A DNA stretch of 7,674 nucleotides. It comes from Thermotoga sp. 4484_232 (lineage in GTDB: Bacteria; Thermotogota; Thermotogae; Thermotogales; Thermotogaceae). Every line of letters begins with the position of its first letter. The first letter of the stretch is position 1. The stretch spans positions 1-7,674 of the forward strand of contig MZGO01000083.1 in assembly GCA_002084985.1 (NCBI GenBank), given 5' to 3'. Below, piece after piece: positions 1 through 5,671 of the stretch. Under the pieces are notes generated by a model that ran no database searches, was not told the origin of the DNA, and was given only the letters and a program-made list of their open reading frames with translations. Position numbers and translations under genes: made by a program.

Positions 1-819
1 CTAATATTTTTCATGGCATATCTACCTGCAATGCAGTCTTTTTGTTTTAGTTTGAAGTATTACAATGTCAAATTACCATGGAAAACACGTTTTACCGGCT
101 TGAACAATTATATGGAGATTTTAAAAGATCCTGGTTTTTGGCAAGCTTTCTGGAGATCATGTTACTTCGTTGTAATCTCTGTGAGCTTGATACTAAGTAT
201 CGCTATGGGATTTGCTTTAACTCTCAATCAGAATTTTAAAGGTCGCTCTGTCGTCAGGACGCTGATTATGCTACCTTGGGCTATTCCACCTGTGGTCAAT
301 GGTTTCATATGGAAATGGTTTTTGAACGGCGACTACGGTTTTTTAAATGGATTGCTCTATCAATTGGGGATAATTTCTAAGTACCGTCCATGGTTAGCGG
401 ATCCATTCTCTGCTTTGAATTGGGCCATTGTGACTTTTGTGTGGAGATTCACACCGTTTGTGACCATCTTATTACTCGGCGCACTTCAGTCGATCCCTCC
501 GGAGATATACGATGCTTCAAAAGTAGATGGAGCAGATGCCAAATCACGATTTTTCTACATCACTTTACCTCTTATCCGTCCCACCCTGGTTATTGCCATG
601 ATAGTCATAATGATTTACTCATTCACTGTTTTCGATGAAATCTACACTTTAACAGGACTCGATCCTGCCACCAAGACACTCATGATGTACGATTATGAAT
701 TGACATTTGAGAAGGGACATTTTGGCTTAGGATCAGCACTCGCATATTTGATAGGGATTTTTATGTTCGTAATGGCTTATTTCTATATAAAAGCTATCTA
801 CAGAGAGGTGGAACGTTGA
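1..819 (+). CDS. Sugar ABC transporter permease, MalF/UgpA type (5' end cut by window edge)
   Basis: Inner-membrane subunit of a carbohydrate ABC importer; it pairs with the next gene to form the channel and docks the ATPase. The frame is open to the left edge, so 272 residues are seen and the true start lies outside. The ATG at 13 falls inside what looks like the first membrane helix (fragment residues 1-16) and is probably not the start. Further hydrophobic segments lie near residues 54-76, 87-105, 139-160, 192-212 and 245-264. The cytoplasmic EAA loop that contacts the ATPase is clear: E168-I-Y-D-A-S-K-V-D-G177 (nt 502-531), followed by LPLIRP. 'FTGLNNY' near residue 31 matches the usual FVGLxNY of the MalF family. 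The stop overlaps the next gene's start by 4 nt (TTGA). The binding protein would be expected upstream, outside the window. The substrate cannot be read from the permease; the anmK neighbour hints at amino or cell-wall sugars. Confidence 0.93.
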   Translation, partial: LIFFMAYLPAMQSFCFSLKYYNVKLPWKTRFTGLNNYMEILKDPGFWQAFWRSCYFVVISVSLILSIAMGFALTLNQNFKGRSVVRTLIMLPWAIPPVVNGFIWKWFLNGDYGFLNGLLYQLGIISKYRPWLADPFSALNWAIVTFVWRFTPFVTILLLGALQSIPPEIYDASKVDGADAKSRFFYITLPLIRPTLVIAMIVIMIYSFTVFDEIYTLTGLDPATKTLMMYDYELTFEKGHFGLGSALAYLIGIFMFVMAYFYIKAIYREVER

Positions 820-1676
820 AATACGTTAGGCATTTTATTTTGTATTTCTTTGTGGCGTTGATACTTATATGGTCTTTACTCCCTCTATACTGGATTGTTC
901 TATCCAGTTTCAGCCATCCTGTGGATCTTTATTCGGTCCCACCACACTGGATACCAACCCGTGTAACCCTGGAGAATTTCAAGAGCATACTCATAACGGG
1001 TAAGGGATTTAGAGGAGGTGGAGGAATAACCGCCACGGATCTCATAAGAAAAGGGCTATATAACAGTTCGATAGTGGCTGGAACCACGACATTGATAATG
1101 GCGTTCATAGCGCCGTTGACAGGATATGTCTTTGCAAGGTTGAACTTTCCCGGAAAGGGAATTCTTTTCTTCTACATCATAGGAATGATAGCAGTTCCAA
1201 GCTGGCCTGTTCTGATAGGTTTGTTTTCCGAGTTCAGTAAGTATAAATTGCTGGATACACTCAGAGGTTTGATCATTTTGAGTGTTGCCTACAGAATGCC
1301 ATTCGATACATGGTTTATGAAAGCCTACATAAGTACTATACCTCGTGAATTAGAAGATGCAGCCCGTATAGACGGGTGCTCAAGACTGGGAGTGATATAC
1401 AGGATAGTTATTCCAACGTCTTTACCGGGTTTGGTAGCCGTTTTGATAACCTCCTTTCTGTTTTCCTGGAATATGTTCTTGGCTCCCCTCATTCTCACCT
1501 ATACTTTGAAAGCCAAGCCAATCACAGTCACAATATCAGAATTCGTCGGGCAATATTATGCGGAATGGCATCTAATGTCTGCAGGGGCTCTCATTGCAAT
1601 AATTCCGCCGATATTGATCGTTCTGATCTTTCAAAGGTATATTATAAAAGGGCTGATGGTGGGAGCATTCAGATGA
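816..1676 (+). CDS. Sugar ABC transporter permease, MalG/UgpE type
   Basis: Second inner-membrane permease of the same importer, 286 residues, the usual length for MalG-type subunits. It starts at TTG 816, which overlaps the previous stop (TTGA), with a GAGGTGG ribosome site at 805-811. Hydrophobic helices lie near residues 8-31, 85-107, 114-136, 150-168, 201-221 and 253-274. The EAA loop reads E178-L-E-D-A-A-R-I-D-G187 (nt 1347-1376), close to the family consensus. The ending FQRYIIKGLMVGAF is the typical MalG C-terminus (FQRYxxxGLxxGAxK). A glycine-rich stretch at residues 66-70 lies in the long periplasmic loop before helix 2. No ATPase gene follows; in Thermotogota and many Gram-positives a shared MsmK/MalK-type ATPase encoded elsewhere can serve several importers, so its absence here is not alarming. 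Confidence 0.95.
   Translation: MKYVRHFILYFFVALILIWSLLPLYWIVLSSFSHPVDLYSVPPHWIPTRVTLENFKSILITGKGFRGGGGITATDLIRKGLYNSSIVAGTTTLIMAFIAPLTGYVFARLNFPGKGILFFYIIGMIAVPSWPVLIGLFSEFSKYKLLDTLRGLIILSVAYRMPFDTWFMKAYISTIPRELEDAARIDGCSRLGVIYRIVIPTSLPGLVAVLITSFLFSWNMFLAPLILTYTLKAKPITVTISEFVGQYYAEWHLMSAGALIAIIPPILIVLIFQRYIIKGLMVGAFR
1614..1643 (+). promoter_or_regulatory. Possible internal promoter for anmK inside the end of the MalG-type gene
   Basis: TTGATC (1614-1619) and TATATT (1638-1643) are separated by 18 bp, resembling a sigma-70 -35/-10 pair, and would start transcripts about 75 nt before anmK. The region is AT-rich coding sequence for the last permease helix and tail, so a chance match is quite possible. 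Confidence 0.2.
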
Positions 1677-1726
1677 AAGAATGAAACCTGAAAAACTGAT
1701 ATGAAGGTGGTGTTTTTACACTGATT

Positions 1727-2863
1727 ATGGACCTTATAAATGAACTTTTGAGAATACGAAAAAAGAAGGTAAGACGCATCATTGGGTGCATGTCTGGTAC
1801 CTCTTTTGATGGAATAGATGTTGCGATAGTGGATATCGATGGGGTATATACGAATACAAAGTACCAATTGTTATATGCCGATACTTTTGAATACCCCCAA
1901 ACTCTAAAAGAACTCCTTACAAGATTTACTAACCATCCCGGGATGGAAGATCTTGCTCTCCTTGATTGGTGGATAGGTAAGCTGCATGTTGAAGCAATTT
2001 GCGAAGCACTGGAAAAATCCGGTATCAGTAAAGAAAGTGTGGATCTCATATCAATGCATGGACAGACCGTCTGGCACGATCCAAAAAAGATGTCACTTCA
2101 AATAGGAAATGCAGATATGGTTTCTTCTGAGATCGGGAAACTTGTGGTATGCGACTTTCGAAGTGGAGATATAGCCACGGGTGGTGAGGGAGCACCCCTC
2201 ACACCATATGTGGATTATATAGTCTTTGGAAAAGGTAAGAAAACGATCTTATTGAATAACATAGGTGGGATCAGCAATGTTACGGTGGTAACAGATGACC
2301 TTCATGATCTCATAGCGTTCGACACAGGGCCTGGAAACGTCTTAATAAATCTGGCTGTCAAAAGATACTTCAATTTGGAGTACGATCCGGATGGGGAAAT
2401 CGCATCAAAAGGTGTTGTAAAAGAAGAAGTTGTTCATAGGGTTCTCAAATCTGATGAATATATTCATATTTCACCTCCTAAAAGTACCGGTAGGGAGTAT
2501 TACAATTCATCATTTTTAGATAGATTTCAAGTATCAGATCCCTATGATCTAGTGGCAACCGTCACTTATTACACAGCTTATACCATGTATTATGCCTATA
2601 AAAGGTTCATATTTCCAAAGTACGATGTCAAATACATATACCTGTCCGGTGGTGGGGCAAGAAACAGAACATTGGTTAGATATCTGAGAAATCTTATGCC
2701 GAAAAAGAGAATCGTCAGGTTTTCAGACACATTTTCAAAGTATAAGGAAGCCATATGGTTCGCTATCCTTGGAAACGAATTCATAAATTCTTATCCATCT
2801 GACCTTAGATCTATCACTGGGGCACGAAAAAGGAAGATTCTTGGAAGATTAGCTGTTCCCTAA
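1727..2863 (+). CDS. anmK: Anhydro-N-acetylmuramic acid kinase
   Basis: AnmK opens the 1,6-anhydro ring of anhydro-MurNAc and phosphorylates it with ATP to give MurNAc-6-phosphate, a cytoplasmic step in peptidoglycan recycling (family knowledge). At 378 residues it is near the roughly 370 usual for the family. Visible signatures are the N-terminal phosphate loop GCMSGTSFDGID (20-31), the FRSGDIATGGEGAPL block (145-159) whose D148 matches the catalytic Asp of E. coli AnmK, FDTGPGN (198-204), LSGGGARN (306-313) and the C-terminal SITGA motif. The family normally begins 3-8 residues before the phosphate loop; here ATG 1727 adds a basic leader (RIRKKKVRR). The only clear ribosome site, AAGGTGG at 1704-1710, is 16 nt away, rather far, so the start is the least certain part. 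It follows the transporter after 50 nt, probably in the same operon, which suggests the importer supplies an amino or cell-wall sugar. Confidence 0.93.
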   Translation: MDLINELLRIRKKKVRRIIGCMSGTSFDGIDVAIVDIDGVYTNTKYQLLYADTFEYPQTLKELLTRFTNHPGMEDLALLDWWIGKLHVEAICEALEKSGISKESVDLISMHGQTVWHDPKKMSLQIGNADMVSSEIGKLVVCDFRSGDIATGGEGAPLTPYVDYIVFGKGKKTILLNNIGGISNVTVVTDDLHDLIAFDTGPGNVLINLAVKRYFNLEYDPDGEIASKGVVKEEVVHRVLKSDEYIHISPPKSTGREYYNSSFLDRFQVSDPYDLVATVTYYTAYTMYYAYKRFIFPKYDVKYIYLSGGGARNRTLVRYLRNLMPKKRIVRFSDTFSKYKEAIWFAILGNEFINSYPSDLRSITGARKRKILGRLAVP

Positions 2864-2941
2864 TTCTCTAATTTTCTTCTATGAAACGATCACATGATGC
2901 CACAAGATTAATAAAACTCCACTTTTGTTGTCCAAATTTTA

Positions 2942-2950
2942 TGATATACT
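2942..2950 (+). promoter_or_regulatory. Extended -10 promoter for the alcohol dehydrogenase/flavoprotein unit
   Basis: TGATATACT fits the extended -10 pattern TGNTATAAT with one mismatch (TATACT). There is no good -35: CTTTTG at 2922-2927 is 17 bp upstream and is a poor match, as expected for an extended -10 promoter. Transcription would begin near 2957 and give a leader of about 30 nt before the ATG at 2988. It sits in the largest plus-strand gap of the window (2864-2987), the natural place for a new transcription unit. No terminator hairpin for anmK was seen in that gap. Confidence 0.45.
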
Positions 2951-2987
2951 TCTACTCGATGCATATAGCTTTAAGGAGGCGAAGAGA

Positions 2988-4151
2988 ATGTTTGAAATAA
3001 GGTCTTATCTACCAACGGATATTTATTTTGGTGTAGACGTTCTTGAGAAGATACCTGAGAAAGTGAAAAAACTTGGAAAGAGAGCTCTCATCGTCACGGG
3101 AAGAAGTAGCGCCAAAAGGACAGGCCTTCTTCAGAGAGTTCAGGGTCTTCTCAAAAAAGCTGGGATAGAGAGTGCCGTTTTCGATAAAGCCATTCCAAAT
3201 CCTGTTATGGATATCGTGGATGAGGGAGCAGAATTTGTAAAGAGCGAAAAAATAGATTTCGTTGTTGGATTGGGTGGAGGAAGTGCCGTTGATACTGCGA
3301 AAGCGATAGCTATGATGGCGGCTAATGAGGGGAAGTTCTGGGATTACGTATCTGTTGGTGGAGGAAAAACACCTGAAAAGGCCCTTCCAATAGTTGCGAT
3401 CCCCACAACCCATGGAACGGGAACTGAAGCGGATCCCTTTGCCGTCATAACCAATCCTGATACGAAGGAAAAGGTGGGGATAGGTTACGATGTTACCTTT
3501 CCAACCATTTCCTTTGTTGACCCCAAAACCATGATCACACTTCCCAAAGATCAAACTGCTTATACCTCTATGGATGCTTTTTATCACTCTATAGAAGCCT
3601 TTCTCAACATAGATGCCAATCCTTACTCGGATGTCCTCGCTCTCGATTCGATGAAGAGAATCGTTTCTAACCTCACGGTGGCTTACGAAAATGGAGAAGA
3701 TCTGGAAGCAAGGACGAACCTTGCATGGGCCAGTACCGAAGCTGGTATAACAGAGACACTAACAGGAGTCATAGCCAATCACGCTCTTGAACATGGTCTC
3801 AGTGGATTTCATCCAGAGATAGCCCATGGTTTGGGGCTCTGTGTGACAGGGCCTTATCTTTTCGAGTACATATTTGACCATATCTACGAAAGACTCGCCA
3901 TAGTTGGAAGAGAAGTCTTTGGAGTTGTTGAAACGGATGATAAAAGAGCAGGAAGACTCGCCATAATTAAATTAAGAGAATTTCAGGAGCTTTTCGGATT
4001 GAACAAGAAGTTGAGGGAGTTGGGAGTCAAAGAAGAGGAACTTGAGGACATGGCGAAGACCGCTTATAGGGTACTGAACAAAGTCGTTGTGAAAACACCG
4101 GGAAACGTGAACGAGAAGGATCTGTTTGAAATATTCAAAATGTCCTATTGA
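2988..4151 (+). CDS. Iron-containing (group III) alcohol dehydrogenase
   Basis: Cytoplasmic NAD(P)H-dependent oxidoreductase interconverting alcohols and aldehydes, 387 residues, typical for the FucO/YqhD/AdhB family. ATG 2988 was chosen because AAGGAGG lies at 2973-2979; the longer reading from TTG 2925 lacks a ribosome site and overlaps the promoter. Visible motifs are the nucleotide loop GLGGGSAVDTAK (94-105), PTTHGTGTEAD (139-149) and four likely metal ligands: D196, H200, H265 and H280, with H269 between the last two. D196 and H200 sit at the same numbers as in E. coli FucO. FucO has Asp39, which favours NAD; here residues 38-41 are G-R-S-S, resembling the NADP-using YqhD, so NADP(H) is inferred. 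The substrate is unknown. The last 16 codons and the stop are repeated exactly downstream (see the 54-bp duplication); the protein itself is intact. Likely cotranscribed with the flavoprotein gene that follows. Confidence 0.92.
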   Translation: MFEIRSYLPTDIYFGVDVLEKIPEKVKKLGKRALIVTGRSSAKRTGLLQRVQGLLKKAGIESAVFDKAIPNPVMDIVDEGAEFVKSEKIDFVVGLGGGSAVDTAKAIAMMAANEGKFWDYVSVGGGKTPEKALPIVAIPTTHGTGTEADPFAVITNPDTKEKVGIGYDVTFPTISFVDPKTMITLPKDQTAYTSMDAFYHSIEAFLNIDANPYSDVLALDSMKRIVSNLTVAYENGEDLEARTNLAWASTEAGITETLTGVIANHALEHGLSGFHPEIAHGLGLCVTGPYLFEYIFDHIYERLAIVGREVFGVVETDDKRAGRLAIIKLREFQELFGLNKKLRELGVKEEELEDMAKTAYRVLNKVVVKTPGNVNEKDLFEIFKMSY

Positions 4152-4210
4152 TATTTAAACGTGAACGAGAAGGATCTGTTTGAAATATTCAAAATGTCCT
4201 ATTGATATTT
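4103..4210 (+). repeat. Perfect 54-bp tandem duplication (2 copies) over the dehydrogenase 3' end
   Basis: Copy 1 (4103-4156) and copy 2 (4157-4210) are identical at all 54 positions. The match breaks immediately on both sides (4102 G vs 4156 T; 4157 A vs 4211 G). The unit holds the dehydrogenase's last 15 full codons, its TGA stop and 5 nt of spacer. Copy 2 keeps the same frame and would encode the tail again up to a second TGA at 4203-4205, but it has no ribosome site of its own. Without the extra copy, the flavoprotein's GTG would begin 17 nt after the dehydrogenase stop; now the gap is 71 nt. The ribosome site GGAGGTGA (4211-4218) lies just outside the repeat and is kept. Confidence 0.97.
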
Positions 4211-4218
4211 GGAGGTGA
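4211..4218 (+). promoter_or_regulatory. Ribosome binding site fixing the flavoprotein start
   Basis: GGAGGTGA is an almost full anti-16S match, and GGAGG lies 7 nt before the GTG at 4223-4225. It selects GTG 4223 (V-K-Y-D-V-V-I-I-G-G) over the in-frame TTGs at 4202 and 4220. It shows that translation still begins in the N-terminal frame, upstream of the frameshift. Confidence 0.85.
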
Positions 4219-4222
4219 GTTG

Positions 4223-5615
4223 GTGAAATACGACGTCGTGATAATAGGAGGAGTCGCCGCTGGAACGAGTGCAGGAGCGAGTGCAAAAAGGGTGGATTCT
4301 TCTTTGGGCATCAGGAGCGAGTGCAAAAAGGGTGGATTCTTCTTTGGGCATTCTTCTGATACAGAAGGAAAAGTTCATATCTTACGGGGGATGCGGTCTT
4401 CCTTATTACGTTCAAGGAATCGTGAAGGACATAGATGATCTCATCGAATTCACTCCTCAGGAGTTCAGAGAGAAGAAAGGGGTTGAGGTTTTACCAGAGC
4501 ATGAGGTTTTCGAAGTCGATTTTGAAAGGAAAATTGTTAAAGCAAGAAGCGTGAAGGATGGGGATGTAAAGGAATTTGAATACGAGAAATTGGTGGTGAC
4601 TACCGGGGCATCCCCCATCGTGCTGAATCTTGAGGGAATCGAAGATGAGAGGATCTTCACCATTAGAACTCCTGAAGATGCCATGAGAATAAGAGGATTC
4701 ATAGAAGGGAAGAGGCCGGAAAGTGTGGCTATAGTTGGTGGAGGATATATTGGTGTTGAAATGAGTGAAGCTTTCAGAACACATGGTTTGAAGGTCTTTC
4801 TGATCGAGATGATGGATCATCTGCTTGGAAATGCCGAGCCGGAGATCAACGAGGTGGTTGTGAACACCCTTGAGCGAAATGGCGTGAAGGTTCTTTTGAA
4901 GACACAAGTTAGGAAATTCGTACCGGATGAGAAGATAAAGGTTGTGACGAATTCTGGAGACATGGAAGTCGATATGGTTCTGATATCTGTGGGTGTTAAA
5001 CCCAACACTGAGATCTTCGATAACGTGAAGAAAGGTGTCAAGGGAGCTATAGAAGTTGATGAAACAGGTAAAACTAGCATAGAAGATGTTTTCTCTGCCG
5101 GCGATTGTGCAACGGTTGATCACTTCATAACCAAGGAGAAAGTTTACATCCCCATGGGAACGACCGCTAACAAGCAAGGAAGAATCGTTGGAAGGAACGT
5201 GGCAGGTAGAAAGGAAAGATTCATAGGGGTTCTTGGATCTTCCATAACTAAGATATTCGATGTTGAGTTCGGAAGGACAGGCCTTATGGAAGAGGAAGCG
5301 AAAAGATTTGGATACAACTCCGGATCTGTTTATATAAAATCTCTATCGAAAGCCAAGTACTATCCAGGTTCGGGACCGATCCATATAAAACTTTCCTTCG
5401 ATAAAAAGACTGGTAAGATTTTGGGAGCTCAAATGGTAGGAAGCGATGTTCACAAACGAATAGATGTCGTGACAAGTGCTATATATGGAGGTCTAACGGT
5501 GGAGGAATTAGGGTACATGGACCTTGCGTACGCTCCTCCGTTTTCTCCTGTTTGGGATCCCGTTCTCATCTCTGGAAACGTTGCGAGAAGGTATTTGAAG
5601 CTTGATAATCGTTGA
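4223..5615 (+). pseudogene. CoA-disulfide reductase / NADH oxidase family flavoprotein, frameshifted by a 40-bp duplication
   Basis: Member of the single-cysteine FAD/NAD(P)H disulfide reductases (CoA-disulfide reductase, NADH oxidase, NAD(P)H sulfur oxidoreductase). From GTG 4223 the frame carries the FAD loop GGVAAG (9-14) but after the 40-bp duplication (4272-4351) runs out of frame to a stop at 4436-4438, giving 71 residues. The rest is intact in the +1 frame to 5615. Dropping one repeat copy gives a continuous 450-residue protein, the usual length, with the redox cysteine SYGGCGLPYY (C44), the NADH fold IVGGGYIGVE with an acidic E at the strand end (favouring NADH), the FAD motif FSAGDC, and the C-terminal tyrosine motifs YYPGSGP and YAPPFSP. 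The +1 frame alone could begin at GTG 4269 but lacks the FAD loop, so it should be inactive. No further damage is seen, which points to a recent event. The family's roles (oxygen or sulfur reduction, CoA redox balance) would suit an anaerobic thermophile. Confidence 0.9.
4272..4351 (+). repeat. Perfect 40-bp tandem duplication (2 copies) inside the flavoprotein gene
   Basis: Copies 4272-4311 and 4312-4351 are identical. Flanking bases differ (4271 G vs 4311 T; 4312 C vs 4352 T), so the unit is exactly 40 bp. One copy covers codons 17-30 of the restored protein (around G-A-S-A-K-R-V-D-S-S-L-G-I). Since 40 = 39 + 1, the second copy shifts the frame. An 8-bp direct repeat CGAGTGCA (4266-4273 and 4278-4285) lies at the left border and recurs in copy 2 at 4318-4325. 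Loss of one copy would restore the gene exactly. Confidence 0.97.
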
Positions 5616-5671
5616 TCGATATTCGACGATCGATAACCGAGCAACGAAAATCGAACAACGCTCATCGATCA
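5609..5671. repeat. Degenerate 7-bp periodic repeat (about TCGANNA) at the convergent gene junction
   Basis: Read in steps of seven from 5609, nine units all have CG at positions 2-3, eight have A at position 7 and seven have A at position 4. The units are TCGTTGA, TCGATAT, TCGACGA, TCGATAA, CCGAGCA, ACGAAAA, TCGAACA, ACGCTCA and TCGATCA. Weaker units continue on both sides (5602 TTGATAA; 5679 GCACTCA). The array contains the flavoprotein stop (5613-5615) and the deaminase stop (5669-5671) and fills the 53 bp between them. It does not form a strong hairpin or a T-tract terminator; the best stem is 6 bp (ATCGAT 5615-5620 with ATCGAT 5629-5634). Confidence 0.75.

Noticed and set aside
2889..2898. 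ATCA-CA-TGAT inverted repeat as an operator upstream of the dehydrogenase
   Set aside because: Four-base arms are too short to stand out from chance, and it lies about 45 bp upstream of the -10 with no second copy.
3009..3587. Long antisense open frame inside the dehydrogenase (192 codons)
   Set aside because: It has no recognisable protein features and is a mirror of the strongly supported plus-strand gene.
4152..4205. Second copy of the dehydrogenase tail read as a small gene or as a read-through extension
   Set aside because: It is in frame but separated by TGA, has no ribosome site before its GTG (4161), and is fully explained as a duplication by-product.
4283..4291. Programmed -1 frameshift on the AAAAAGGG run, which occurs in both repeat copies
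   Set aside because: Restoring the frame needs +1 (or -2); a -1 slip on A-AAA-AAG would go the wrong way. The run merely belongs to the native coding sequence.
4269..5615. The 448-residue frame starting at GTG 4269 as a complete, normal enzyme
   Set aside because: It lacks the N-terminal FAD-binding strand and GGVAAG loop, has no ribosome site, and its first residues are out-of-frame translation of repeat copy 1.
5613..5671. Bidirectional hairpin terminator between the convergent genes
   Set aside because: The ATCGAT segments could pair weakly, but there is no stable GC stem followed by a T-tract; the 7-bp periodicity describes the sequence better.
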